From Actinomadura sp. NBRC 104425 (lineage in GTDB: Bacteria > Actinomycetota > Actinomycetes > Streptosporangiales > Streptosporangiaceae), in NCBI RefSeq assembly GCF_030269545.1, contig NZ_BSTN01000001.1, positions 203,204 to 267,203 on the forward strand: DNA of 64,000 nucleotides, read 5' to 3'. Position numbers and translations under genes: made by a program. The notes below the pieces were generated by a model. The model ran no database searches and was not told the DNA's origin. It saw only the letters and a list, made by a program, of their open reading frames with translations. Below, piece after piece: positions 43,780 to 52,817 of the stretch (position 1 is its first letter; each line of letters begins with the position of its first letter).

Positions 43780-44319
43780 CCTGCCTCCGCTCGCGCCTCG
43801 CCCCGATCGGCGCGGTCGTTGCCTGTGCCTGGTCCTGCTCTGGTCCTGTCCTGGTGCGGCCTCGCCCGCCCGGGGGGCGGACGACACGGTTTCTGGACCC
43901 CACTACGGGCCCAGGGTAACCACGAGCGTCAATTGTTCCAGCGCATCGCGGCGAAGCACAGCCCCGGCACGCGGTTGTGGATAATGCAATCCACCTCAGT
44001 CGGAACGGGGAAGATTGCCAAACGGTGACGATCTGCTATCCATGGCGCCGAACGGCGCGCCGCACCCCCTTCGCGACGAGCGCCCCGGCACAGGAGGGTG
44101 CTTACCTACCAGGTCAGACGGCACTTCGGCCGACCATTCCCAAAAACCCGACACTCTGCTATAAAGCGGACAAATCACCGCGACCGGCGATACGCGGCCG
44201 CCGCCGCGCGGGCAAGGGCGCTCAGTCCGCCGGGCCACCCTCCGCGCGGCGGGGCGCCGGAGCGGCCCGCCGGCGGCGGGCTGCAGGTTGCGGTGCAACT
44301 CCCACACCGCACCCGGCCG
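43780..44319. other. Intergenic region between the T4SS-like operon and ychF
   Basis: About 540 bases with no coding signal: promoter region of the T4SS-like operon and downstream of ychF. The part 43970-44170 is less GC-rich. I could not pick a clear promoter. No terminator hairpin of good quality was seen. Confidence 0.5.
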
Positions 44320-45411
44320 TCAGACGTTGAAGCGGAACTCGACCACGTCGCCGTCCTGCATGACGTAGTCCTTGCCCTCCATGCGGACCTTCCCGGCGTT
44401 GCGGGCGGCGGCCATGGAGCCCGCGGCGACCAGGTCGTCGAAGGAGACGATCTCGGCCTTGATGAAGCCGCGCTGGAAGTCGGTGTGGATGACCCCGGCC
44501 GCCTCGGGCGCGGTGGCGCCCTTGCGGATCGTCCAGGCGCGGGCCTCCTTGGGACCGGCGGTCAGATAGGTCTGCAGGCCGAGGGTGTCGAAGCCGATGC
44601 GCACCAGCTGCGACAGGCCGGACTCCTCCTGCCCCATGCCCTGCAGCAGCTCCAGCGCCTCGTCGTCGGGCAGCTCGATCAGCTCGGACTCGATCTTGGC
44701 GTCCAGGAAGATGGCCTCGGCCGGGGCGACCAGCTCGCTCAGCCGGGCGCGCAGGCCCTCGTCGCCGAGCTCCTCCTCGTCGAGGTTGAACACGTACAGG
44801 AAGGGCTTGGCGGTCAGCAGGTGCAGCTCCCGCAGCAGCGCCAGATCGATCCCGGCCGCGGCGGCGCCCGCGAACAGCGTGACGCCCTCGTTCAGCACCT
44901 TCTGCGCGGCGGTGACCGCGTCGACGACCGCGAGCTTGTCCTTGTCCTTGCTGGTGCGCGCCTCCTTCTCCAGGCGCGGCAGGGCCCGCTCGATCGTCTG
45001 CAGATCGGCCAGGACCAGCTCGGTGTTGATCGTCTCGATGTCGCGGGAGGGCGCCACCTCGCCGTCGACATGGGTGACGTCCGGGTCCTTGAACACCCGG
45101 ATGATCTGGCAGATCGCGTTGGTCTCGCGGATGTTGGCCAGGAACTTGTTGCCCAGGCCCTGCCCCTCGGAGGCGCCCTTGACGAGCCCGGCGATGTCGA
45201 CGAACTCCATGGTCGCCGGAACGATCCGCTGCGAGCCGAACATCTCCGCCAGCCGGGTCAGCCGCGGGTCGGGCACCCCGACCACGCCGACGTTGGGCTC
45301 GATGGTCGCGAACGGGTAGTTGGCGGCCAGCGCCTCATTCTTGGTCAGCGCGTTGAACAGGGTGGACTTGCCGACGTTGGGCAGGCCGACGATTCCGATG
45401 GAAAGGCTCAC
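44320..45411 (-). CDS. ychF: Redox-regulated ribosome-binding ATPase YchF
   Basis: A 363-residue Obg-family ATPase, the same length as the E. coli protein, from GTG 45411 (an ATG eight codons earlier is less likely). Motifs: GLPNVGKSTLFNAL (P-loop), TIEPNVGVV, FVDIAGLVKGASEGQGLGNK (switch II), NLDEEEL in the G4 position (NxxE, giving ATP preference), and a C-terminal TGS domain (DFQRGFIKAEIVSFDDLVAA; DYVMQDGDVVEFRFNV). It starts the conserved block shared with other actinobacteria. Confidence 0.95.
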   Translation of the reverse strand: MSLSIGIVGLPNVGKSTLFNALTKNEALAANYPFATIEPNVGVVGVPDPRLTRLAEMFGSQRIVPATMEFVDIAGLVKGASEGQGLGNKFLANIRETNAICQIIRVFKDPDVTHVDGEVAPSRDIETINTELVLADLQTIERALPRLEKEARTSKDKDKLAVVDAVTAAQKVLNEGVTLFAGAAAAGIDLALLRELHLLTAKPFLYVFNLDEEELGDEGLRARLSELVAPAEAIFLDAKIESELIELPDDEALELLQGMGQEESGLSQLVRIGFDTLGLQTYLTAGPKEARAWTIRKGATAPEAAGVIHTDFQRGFIKAEIVSFDDLVAAGSMAAARNAGKVRMEGKDYVMQDGDVVEFRFNV

Positions 45412-45489
45412 GACCCTCAAGTCTATGGGCCCCAAGACGCCGGCCGGACCCCGGACGGGCGGCCGGCGGGCGGCCCGCGGGCGGACGGC

Positions 45490-46497
45490 TCAGGCCTTTG
45501 CGGCCCGCAGGAACTCGGCGATGTGCCGGAAGGCCGCCCTGCCCTCGGGCACGAACCCGGCGAACAGCGGGAAGACGTGCGCCTGGCCGTCCCATTCCTG
45601 GTAGACGGCGTGCACCCCGGCCGCGCGCGCCCGCGCGGCCACGTCGCGGGCGTCGTCGCGCAGGATCTCCGCGCCGCTGGCCATGACCATCAGCGGCGGC
45701 AGGCCCGACAGGTCGCCGCGCCGCGGGGAGAACACGGGATCGTCGTCGTCTTTCCCGCGGCAGTACCGGCGGCCGAGCCGCGCGAGCTTGTCCGCGGGCA
45801 GGAGGTACTCGGTACGGCGGTTGAGGCGGTGCGAGTCGGCTTCGCAGCACAGATCGACCCACGGGGACAGGCAGACCGCGGCGGCGGGCAGGGGCGCGCC
45901 CCGCTTCTTCAGCTCCAGCAGCAGCGCGAGCGTCAGGTGCCCACCGGCGGAGTCCCCGGCGACGACGACGTCCCGCGCCCTGTACCCGCGGTGCAGCAGG
46001 AAGTCGTAGGCGGCGAGCGCGTCCTCCAGGGCGTCGGCGGGGGTGTGGCGGGGCGCCAGCCGGTAGTCCAGTGCGAGCACGGGGCGTCCCGTCGCGGCCG
46101 ACAGGCGCCAGCTGAACGGACGGTACAGGCGGGGGCTGCCGAAGAAGTACGCGCCGCCGTGCAGGTGGAGGACGACGCGCCGTTCGTCGGGCGTACCGGC
46201 GCGCACCCACTCGGCCGTGCACGCCCCCAGGTCCTGCGGGGCCGTGGACACCCCGGGCGGGACGGCCTGCAGGCGCGCGACGGCGCCGACGACGCGCTGC
46301 ATGCGCGTCATGCCCGCCGGGGAGTCGGGGGCGCACTGCCAGGCGGTCTTCACCGTGGCGCGGACGACCTGGCCCGCGATGCGGGCGCGCAGGGTGGGCG
46401 GGCCGCCCGGTTCCATCGCCAGCGTCCGGGCGACTCTGCGCTGCGCCGCCGTCGCCGCGACGAGACGTAGCGGCCCTGGGCTGGTGCTGGTCGTCAT
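45490..46497 (-). CDS. Alpha/beta hydrolase, HSL-family esterase
   Basis: A 335-residue cytoplasmic enzyme of the hormone-sensitive-lipase/family IV type. It has the oxyanion motif HGGAYFFGSP (about 122), the nucleophile elbow GDSAGG (about 193), and WDGQAHVF with the catalytic His near residue 310. The start is ATG 46497, with GGAGGAGAC upstream. Such enzymes hydrolyse short-chain or steroid esters; the substrate cannot be given. It lies between ychF and rmuC. Confidence 0.9.
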   Translation of the reverse strand: MTTSTSPGPLRLVAATAAQRRVARTLAMEPGGPPTLRARIAGQVVRATVKTAWQCAPDSPAGMTRMQRVVGAVARLQAVPPGVSTAPQDLGACTAEWVRAGTPDERRVVLHLHGGAYFFGSPRLYRPFSWRLSAATGRPVLALDYRLAPRHTPADALEDALAAYDFLLHRGYRARDVVVAGDSAGGHLTLALLLELKKRGAPLPAAAVCLSPWVDLCCEADSHRLNRRTEYLLPADKLARLGRRYCRGKDDDDPVFSPRRGDLSGLPPLMVMASGAEILRDDARDVAARARAAGVHAVYQEWDGQAHVFPLFAGFVPEGRAAFRHIAEFLRAAKA

Positions 46498-46652
46498 CCT
46501 GTCGGTCTCCTCCGTGGCGGCCACACCGGCGCCATCGGACGCTACCGCGCCCGCTTCACGGGTGTAAGTAGTCGCTCAGGTCATTTGTCCGGGGCGGCGT
46601 CGTCCGGCGCGTCGCTCCCGGCGGTGCCGGGCCGCGCTGTCACGATGAACGG

Positions 46653-48035
46653 ATGGATCTCGCGCTGTTCGCCGGCCTGCTGCTGGGGGCCGCCCTCGGC
46701 GTGGTGGTCGGTTTCGCGCTCGCCACCGGCCGCCAGGCCGGTCTCATGGCCCGTGCCAGGGCGGCGGAGGAGAAGCTGGCCTACGCCGAGGAGCGGATGG
46801 CCGAGCGCTTCGAGAGCCTGTCCGCGCGTGCGCTCGACGCCAGCAACGAGCGCTTCCTGGAACTGGCCGACGCGCGGTTGAAGGCGGCGGAGGCGGAGGC
46901 CGCGGGCGAGCTGGAACGCCGCAAGCAGGCGGTGGAGCACCTGGTGGCCCCCTTGCGCGAGACGCTGGCCAAGGTGGAGGAGCAGCTGCGCGAGGTCGAG
47001 ACGGGCCGCCGCGAGTCGCATGCGATGCTGGCCAAGCAGGTCGACTTCGTCCGGCAGAGTTCCGAGCAGCTGCGCAACGAGACCCGGACGCTGGTGCGGG
47101 CGCTGCAACGTCCCGAGGCACGGGGGCGGTGGGGCGAGCTGCAGCTTCGCCGCGTGGTGGAGCTCGCCGGGATGACCCACCACTGCGACTTCGACGAGCA
47201 GGCCGCCGCGTCCACGGTGGACGGGACGGTGCGTCCCGACATGGTGGTGCGGCTCGTGGGCGGAAAGAGCATCGTCGTGGACTCCAAGGTCTCCCTGGCC
47301 GCGTACCTGGAGGCGGCCGAAGCGGACGACCCCGCCGTGGAGCGCGCGCGCTTGGACGCGCACGCCCGGCACCTGCGCGACCACGTGGACCGCCTGGCCG
47401 CCAAGTCGTACTGGCAGGCGTTCAGCCCCGCCCCCGAGTTCGTCGTGCTGTTCATCCCGGGCGAGGCGTTCCTCGCACCTGCGCTGGACCGCGACCCCGG
47501 CCTGCTGGAGTACGCGATGAGCCGCCGGGTGCACATCGCCACGCCGACCACGCTCATCACGATGCTGCGGACCGCCTCCTACGCCTGGCAGCAGGCGGCC
47601 CTGTCGCGCAACGCGCGCGCGGTGTTCGAGCTCGGCAAGGAACTGTACGAGCGGCTCGGCACGATGGGCCGGCACGTGGACGAGCTGGGCCGCTCGCTGA
47701 CGAACGCCGTCCGGTCCTACAACCGCACGGTCGGCTCGCTGGAGACGCGTGTGCTGGTCAGCGCCCGCCGCCTGAACGAGCTGGGGGTGGTGGAGGCGGC
47801 GCTGGACGGCCCCGAACCGGTGCAGGAGAGCCCGCGCGCCCTGTCGGCCGCCGAGTTCCGCGACACCGGCGACGGCGCCGCGGGCGGGAGCACCGCCGGG
47901 GACGAGCGCGGCGGGGCGGCCGGCGGGGAGCCGGGCGGAGACGGGCGTTCCCGGCCGGGGCAGGCGACCGAACCGGTAGGTTTCGGCGGACGGGCCATCC
48001 CTGATCAGATTGATCGGCGAAAGAGGTGGCAATGA
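46653..48035 (+). CDS. rmuC: RmuC-family DNA recombination protein
   Basis: A 460-residue protein with an N-terminal membrane anchor (3-25), a long coiled coil (30-145) and the RmuC nuclease-like domain (about 155-350: GRWGELQLRRVVELAGM; RPDMVVRLVGGKSIVVDSKV, the PD-(D/E)xK-like core). The family is linked to limiting inversion-type recombination. The last 60 residues are Gly/Glu-rich and disordered. The stop overlaps the next gene. Confidence 0.93.
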   Translation: MDLALFAGLLLGAALGVVVGFALATGRQAGLMARARAAEEKLAYAEERMAERFESLSARALDASNERFLELADARLKAAEAEAAGELERRKQAVEHLVAPLRETLAKVEEQLREVETGRRESHAMLAKQVDFVRQSSEQLRNETRTLVRALQRPEARGRWGELQLRRVVELAGMTHHCDFDEQAAASTVDGTVRPDMVVRLVGGKSIVVDSKVSLAAYLEAAEADDPAVERARLDAHARHLRDHVDRLAAKSYWQAFSPAPEFVVLFIPGEAFLAPALDRDPGLLEYAMSRRVHIATPTTLITMLRTASYAWQQAALSRNARAVFELGKELYERLGTMGRHVDELGRSLTNAVRSYNRTVGSLETRVLVSARRLNELGVVEAALDGPEPVQESPRALSAAEFRDTGDGAAGGSTAGDERGGAAGGEPGGDGRSRPGQATEPVGFGGRAIPDQIDRRKRWQ

Positions 48036-48655
48036 GTTCATCGACGGTACGCGACGCGTCGGAGGACGCCTCGCCTGCCCCGGGGAGAGCTGTGCGACGT
48101 GGAAGCCGGCGCGGGCGCGGCGCCGCCGCACGCTCCCGGGCGGGCGGGCCGGGCGGCTCGCCGACCACGCTGACCGGGCGCGGCGGCATCGTGGTGATCT
48201 TCGCCGCCGGGCTGGTGGGCGCGCTGCTGTCGCGGTGGCTGGACTGGGAGCTGCCGGCGGGGGCGGGCTTCGTCGCCGGGTGCGTGCTGGCGGTCCTGAC
48301 CACCCGTCCCGCCGACCTGCTGACGCTGGTGGTCAGCCCGCCGCTGGTGTTCCTGGCGGCGACCGTCCTGGCCGAGTTCCTGACCACCCTGGGGCAGGGG
48401 TCGATGCTGCGCGGGGTGACGGTGGGCGTGCTGACATCCCTGGCCACCACGGCGCCGTGGCTGTTCCTGGGGACGCTGCTGGTGCTGCTGCTGTCGCTGC
48501 CGCGCGGGCTGCCGGCCAACGTCCGGGAGCTGCGCGCCAAGCTGGCCCGTACGCGGCTGTTCGAGGAGGAGGAGAACGAGAACCCGGTCCGGTGGGACGA
48601 GTCGCCGGACTCCCCCCGCGACCGCCGCCGCCTCCACCACGGCGAGGTCGACTGA
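48032..48655 (+). CDS. DUF6542-type membrane protein
   Basis: A 207-residue protein. The ATG at 48032 overlaps the rmuC stop (ATGA), with GAGG five bases before. A Ser/Arg-rich N-terminus (1-50) leads to four membrane helices (about 54-70, 78-95, 100-115, 130-155) and a charged tail (residues 165-207). The family is unknown in function; it is the counterpart of the gene next to ispH in mycobacteria. Confidence 0.85.
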   Translation: MSSSTVRDASEDASPAPGRAVRRGSRRGRGAAARSRAGGPGGSPTTLTGRGGIVVIFAAGLVGALLSRWLDWELPAGAGFVAGCVLAVLTTRPADLLTLVVSPPLVFLAATVLAEFLTTLGQGSMLRGVTVGVLTSLATTAPWLFLGTLLVLLLSLPRGLPANVRELRAKLARTRLFEEEENENPVRWDESPDSPRDRRRLHHGEVD

Positions 48656-48707
48656 ACCGCGGCCTGGGCGCAGCCGAACCGCGCCCCCGGCGGCGCCGCG
48701 CGGGCCG

Positions 48708-49667
48708 TCAGGCGGAGCGCAGGTCCTTGCGCAGCTCGTGCGGCAGGGCGAAGCGCATGCTCTCCTGGACCGACTCGATCTCCTCGACGTCGCCGTAGCC
48801 GCGTTCGGCCAGCCAGGCCAGCACGCCCTGCACCAGCTCCTCGGGGACGGAGGCGCCGCTGGTGACGCCGACGGTGGTGACGCCCTCCAGCCAGGCCGGG
48901 TCGATCTGCTCGGCGTAGTCGACCAGGTGAGCGTCGTCGGCGCCGTGCTCCTTGGCGACCTCCACCAGCCGCTTGGAGTTGGACGAGTTCGCCGAGCCGA
49001 CCACGATGACCAGCTGGGCGCGGGCCGCGATCTCCTTGACGGCGGTCTGCCGGTTCTGGGTGGCGTAGCAGATGTCGTCGGACGGCGGGTCCACCAGCTT
49101 GGGGAACCGCTCACGCAGCTTCTCGACGGTGGCGACCGTCTCGTCCACCGACAGCGTGGTCTGCGACAGCCAGGCGACCTTCTCGGGGTCGCGGACCTGG
49201 ACGCCTGCGACGTCGTCGGGGCCGTCCACCAGGTGGATGTGGTCGGGCGCCTCGCCGGTGGTGCCGATGACCTCCTCGTGGCCCTCGTGCCCGATCAGGA
49301 GGATGTCGTAGTCCTCCTTGGCGAACCGGACCGCCTCCTTGTGCACCTTGGTGACCAGCGGGCAGGTGGCGTCGATGGTGCGCAGGCTGCGGCTGCGCGC
49401 CTCGTCGTGCACGACGGGGGCGACGCCGTGCGCGGAGAAGATCACGATGGCGCCCTCGGGGACCTCCTCGGTCTCGTCCACGAAGATCGCGCCGCGTTCC
49501 TCCAGCGTCTTGACGACGTGCACGTTGTGGACGATCTGCTTGCGCACGTAGATGGGCGGACCGTACTTGTCGAGGGCGATCTCGACCGTCTGCACGGCGC
49601 GGTCCACACCCGCGCAGTAACCGCGTGGCTTGGCGAGCAGGACCTTGCGCTGGCTGGTGGAGGTCAT
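48708..49667 (-). CDS. ispH: 4-hydroxy-3-methylbut-2-enyl diphosphate reductase
   Basis: A 319-residue enzyme of the MEP isoprenoid pathway, giving IPP and DMAPP. The three cluster Cys are in [11 protein letters not shown] (about 18), [11 protein letters not shown] (about 102) and [10 protein letters not shown] (about 200); the catalytic region TTLSVDET and SANSSNS are conserved. ATG start with upstream GACCTC-type weak site. It is divergent from the lipid-droplet-associated gene, as in mycobacteria. Confidence 0.97.
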   Translation of the reverse strand: MTSTSQRKVLLAKPRGYCAGVDRAVQTVEIALDKYGPPIYVRKQIVHNVHVVKTLEERGAIFVDETEEVPEGAIVIFSAHGVAPVVHDEARSRSLRTIDATCPLVTKVHKEAVRFAKEDYDILLIGHEGHEEVIGTTGEAPDHIHLVDGPDDVAGVQVRDPEKVAWLSQTTLSVDETVATVEKLRERFPKLVDPPSDDICYATQNRQTAVKEIAARAQLVIVVGSANSSNSKRLVEVAKEHGADDAHLVDYAEQIDPAWLEGVTTVGVTSGASVPEELVQGVLAWLAERGYGDVEEIESVQESMRFALPHELRKDLRSA

Positions 49668-49904
49668 GGCCCTATCGTACGGGCCGCATCGCCGGTCCCG
49701 TACGGCCGTCGGCGTCCCGCCCCCCCGCGGGGGAGGGCTCCGGCGAGGCCGGCTCGCTGTGACTCACTCCACGCGCTTGTTGGACGGCATTCCATTAACC
49801 CCGGGGTGACCGCTCTTGCACCGATGCGGCAGAGTGAAAGGTGACGAACGATGCGGTGGCCGACCGACCGGGCCAAGGATCCCGACAGCAGGGAGTGGAT
49901 GACG

Positions 49905-50846
49905 ATGACGAGATCGCCGCGCCGCCTCAAGGAGCGGGTCCGTGACACCGTCGGCGAGCAGGTTCGCGATCTCCCGCTGCACGCCGTCCGTCTGGCCATG
50001 TTCGGGGTGGGCCGGGCGCTGCTGCTGAGCGACCGGCTGACCAGGGACTACAAGGAGCTGACCGAGGGCGGCGGGGTTCGTCCGGTGCTGAGCCGGCTGG
50101 GCTCGGACGTGCGGCAGACCGCCGAGAAGGTCGTCGGCCAGGTGGTGGAGCGCGTGCGCGGCGGCGAGGGCGCGTCCGCGCCGTCCCCGGCGCCCGCGCG
50201 CAGCCGGGTGACCTCGCGGCCCGCCCGGACCGGGCCGGCGGCGCGGCCGAGGCCGGCGGCCCACACCGCGGGCGGCGAGATCTCCGTGGGCAAGCCCGCG
50301 GCCACCAGGCCCCGGCCGGAGCCCGCGCCCAAGCCGGCCCCGAAGCCCGAGGCCGCGACCGAGCCGGCACCTGGAACCAAGCCGACGCCCGAAGCCGAGC
50401 CGGTCTCCGAGACCAAGCCTGCCCCCGAGGCCAAGTCGCTCTCCGAGACCAAGCCGGCTTCCGAAGCCGAGCCGCTCTCTGAGACCAAGCCCGCTCCCGA
50501 GGCGGAGGCCGAGCCGGCGCCGAAGCCCGCCCCCGAGCCGGAACCGCGGGCCGAGCGCGAGCCCGAACCCGAAGCCGAGGCGAAGGACGAGGCGAAGGAC
50601 GAGGCGCGGTTCGAGCCGCGCCCCGAGTCGAGGCCCGCGGCGCAGGCCGAGGCCGAGAAGGTCGCCGAGGACCTGCCGGTGCCCAACTACGACCAGGCCA
50701 CGCTGCCGCAGCTGCGCGCCCGGCTGCGCGGCCTGACGGTCGACCAGGTGAAGCTGCTGCGCGAGTACGAGAGCAAGCACGCGGCCCGCGCCGACGTGCT
50801 GCGCATGTACGAGCGCCGCATCGCCAAGCTCAACGGCCTCCACTGA
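49905..50846 (+). CDS. Lipid-droplet-associated protein (mycobacterial LDP-like)
   Basis: A 313-residue protein. ATG 49905 is preferred because GGGAG lies nine bases before it (an ATG six bases earlier is too close). The N-terminal part (RSPRRLKERVRDTVGEQVRD and HAVRLAMFGVGRALLLSDRL) and the C-terminal part (DQATLPQLRARLRGLTVDQV; LRMYERRIAKLNGLH) are conserved-looking; the middle (about 110-240) is Pro/Glu/Lys-rich with SETKPAPEA-like repeats. Its place between ispH and xseA matches the mycobacterial family. Function unproven. Confidence 0.8.
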   Translation: MTRSPRRLKERVRDTVGEQVRDLPLHAVRLAMFGVGRALLLSDRLTRDYKELTEGGGVRPVLSRLGSDVRQTAEKVVGQVVERVRGGEGASAPSPAPARSRVTSRPARTGPAARPRPAAHTAGGEISVGKPAATRPRPEPAPKPAPKPEAATEPAPGTKPTPEAEPVSETKPAPEAKSLSETKPASEAEPLSETKPAPEAEAEPAPKPAPEPEPRAEREPEPEAEAKDEAKDEARFEPRPESRPAAQAEAEKVAEDLPVPNYDQATLPQLRARLRGLTVDQVKLLREYESKHAARADVLRMYERRIAKLNGLH

Positions 50847-50863
50847 CCGACGGCGGCATGCGA

Positions 50864-50897
50864 ACGGCCCCCGGGGAACACGTCCCCCGGGGGCCGT
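50864..50897. terminator. Bidirectional hairpin terminator
   Basis: Arms ACGGCCCCCGGGG and CCCCGGGGGCCGT, 13 bp perfect, 8-base loop. Lies between the lipid-droplet gene (plus) and the MFS gene (minus). Confidence 0.9.
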
Positions 50898-50912
50898 CGC
50901 GTGTCCAGGGGT

Positions 50913-52163
50913 TCAGGTGCGGCTGGGCAGCGGGTTCTCCTGGAAGGCGTGGTCGATGTCCACGCGCTCCAGGTCGCGCAGGTGGTGCCGGCGCAGGACG
51001 AGGATCAGCACGGCGATCAGGCAGCTGACCGCGCCGACGTAGTACGGCACATCCGAGTTGATCTCCTCGCCGAGCCGTCCGGCGATGTACGGGGCGACAG
51101 CGCCGCCGAGCCAGCGGACGAAGTTGTAGCCCGCCGAGGCGACCGGGCGGGGCGCGTCGGAGACCTCCATGGCGGCCTCGGTGAAAACGGTGTTGTTCAG
51201 GCCGATGGGGATGCCGCACAGGATCGTGGAGATGATGATCCCGGTGTGGCCGGTCAGCGCCAGGCCGAGCTGGCACAGCACGAGCAGCCCGAGCGCCAGG
51301 TGCATCACTCGGACCGTTCCAATACGGCGCTGCAGGAACGGCGCGCCGAACACCGACGTCAGCGCCACCAGCACGCCCCAGCCGAAGAACACCAGGCCGA
51401 TGCCGTGCGCGTCCATGCCCAGGACGAACGGGGTGAAGGCCAGGACGGTGAAGAACGCGTAGTTGTAGAACAGCGCGGTGAACGCGGTGGTCGACAGGCC
51501 GCCGTGGGCGAGCGCGCGGATCGGGTCCGTCAGCCTGGTCCGCCGCTCCGGCGGGGGCGTCGGCCCGAGCAGCGCAGCGATCAGCAGGAAGCCCACGGCC
51601 ATCAGGGCGGCGGTGCCGAAGAACGGGTAGCGCCAGTTCATGTCGCCGAGCAGCGCGCCGAGCAGCGGGCCCATCGAGATGCCGAGGCCGAGTGCCGCCT
51701 CGTAGAGGATGATCGCGGACTCGGCGCCGCCGCTGGCCGCCCCGACGATCACCGCCAGGGCGGTGGCCACGAACAGTGCGTTGCCCAGCCCCCAGCCGGC
51801 GCGGAAGCCGACCAGCTGGCCCACCGTGTCGGACGTGCCCGCCAGCGAGGCGAACACGACCACCAGCGCCAGCCCGGCCAGCAGCGTACGGCGGCCGCCG
51901 ATGCGGCTGGACACCCAGCCGGTGACCAGCATCGCCACCGCCGTGATCAAAAAGTAGCTGGTGAACAGCAGGGAGACCTGGCTGGGCGAGGCGTGCAAAC
52001 CTTCGGCGATGGCGGGCAGGATGGGATCGACCAGGCCGATGCCCATGAAGGCGACGACGGCGGCGAAGGCGGTGGCCCAGACCGCCAGCGGCTGGCGCAG
52101 GATGCCGCCGCGCCGCGCCGCCTGCTCGGAGGCGGACGGGGCGCCGGGGGGCGTCGGGTGCAT
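50913..52163 (-). CDS. MFS efflux transporter
   Basis: A 416-residue protein with 12 predicted membrane helices, the DHA1-type motif A region (WVSSRIGGRRTLLAGLALVV near 85-105), and an antiporter-type segment near 155 (LGLGISMGPLLGALLGDMNW, motif C). It probably exports a drug or metabolite. The ATG at 52163 lies 10 bases after the MarR stop; MarR and MFS therefore form an operon and MarR is likely its repressor. Confidence 0.9.
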   Translation of the reverse strand: MHPTPPGAPSASEQAARRGGILRQPLAVWATAFAAVVAFMGIGLVDPILPAIAEGLHASPSQVSLLFTSYFLITAVAMLVTGWVSSRIGGRRTLLAGLALVVVFASLAGTSDTVGQLVGFRAGWGLGNALFVATALAVIVGAASGGAESAIILYEAALGLGISMGPLLGALLGDMNWRYPFFGTAALMAVGFLLIAALLGPTPPPERRTRLTDPIRALAHGGLSTTAFTALFYNYAFFTVLAFTPFVLGMDAHGIGLVFFGWGVLVALTSVFGAPFLQRRIGTVRVMHLALGLLVLCQLGLALTGHTGIIISTILCGIPIGLNNTVFTEAAMEVSDAPRPVASAGYNFVRWLGGAVAPYIAGRLGEEINSDVPYYVGAVSCLIAVLILVLRRHHLRDLERVDIDHAFQENPLPSRT

Positions 52164-52173
52164 GAAGCTCCTT

Positions 52174-52695
52174 TCAGGGGACGGTGAGGAGCCGTTCCAG
52201 GGCGGGCAGCGCCGCGGCCACGGCCGCGCGGTCCTCGTCGCTGAGGGCGGCGAACCGGTCGGCCAGGAACGCCAGGCGGCGTTCGCGCCCGGCGCGCAGC
52301 AGGCCGGTGCCCGTCTCGGTGAGCCGGGCGGTGACGACGCGCGCGTCGGCGGCGTCCCGGCCCCGCGCGACCAGCCCGTCCCGTTCCAGCCGGTTGATCT
52401 GGGCGGTCATGGTCGGAAGCCGGACGCCGTGCTCGGCGGCGAGCTCGGTCATCCGGCGCGGCCCGGCCTCCAGCGAGCCCAGCACGGACAGCTGCTGGGC
52501 GGTGATGGGCTGGTCGGCGGACACCCTGCGCAGCAGCAGGACGACGTCGCGCATGCGCCGGTTGAACTGGTCGGCGAGCGCGCGGTCGGCGTCGGTGGGC
52601 CGCCGGTGCGGCGGTGCCTGCCCGGCCGGGGGCGTTACGGGCGCCGGCGCCGGACGGGACGGTGCCGACGAGGACACGGGCTCGGACGCTGTCAC
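52174..52695 (-). CDS. MarR-family transcriptional regulator
   Basis: A 173-residue protein from GTG 52695, with a GAGGTG site seven bases upstream. The first 35 residues are Pro/Ser-rich; the winged-helix domain follows (QPITAQQLSVLGSLEAGPRR; VRLPTMTAQINRLERDGLVA; RDAADARVVTARLTETG). It has no obvious Cys sensor. Two TTAG-N5-CTAA elements just upstream of its start are candidate autoregulatory operators. It shares an operon with the MFS pump. Confidence 0.92.
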   Translation of the reverse strand: MTASEPVSSSAPSRPAPAPVTPPAGQAPPHRRPTDADRALADQFNRRMRDVVLLLRRVSADQPITAQQLSVLGSLEAGPRRMTELAAEHGVRLPTMTAQINRLERDGLVARGRDAADARVVTARLTETGTGLLRAGRERRLAFLADRFAALSDEDRAAVAAALPALERLLTVP

Positions 52696-52720
52696 GGAAG
52701 GTCACCTCACGGACAGATAC

Positions 52721-52747
52721 TTAGGCAGTCTAACTTAGTTTGGCTAA
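52721..52747. promoter_or_regulatory. Double operator: two TTAG-N5-CTAA palindromes
   Basis: TTAGGCAGTCTAA (52721-52733) and TTAGTTTGGCTAA (52735-52747), one base apart, in the less GC-rich strip upstream of marR. MarR-type sites are short palindromes of this kind, so autoregulation of the marR-MFS operon is likely. Confidence 0.7.
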
Positions 52748-52806
52748 CTATTCGGGTGAGTCCGGTCACACCAGCGTGCCGGACCGCGGCCCGGCACGGG
52801 CGGCAT

Positions 52807-52812
52807 AGGCTG
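52807..52812 (+). promoter_or_regulatory. Putative -10 element of xseA (leaderless)
   Basis: TAGGCT ends 5 bases before the xseA ATG, so the transcript should begin at or near the start codon. No ribosome site is visible. Confidence 0.4.
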
Positions 52813-52817
52813 CCTGC

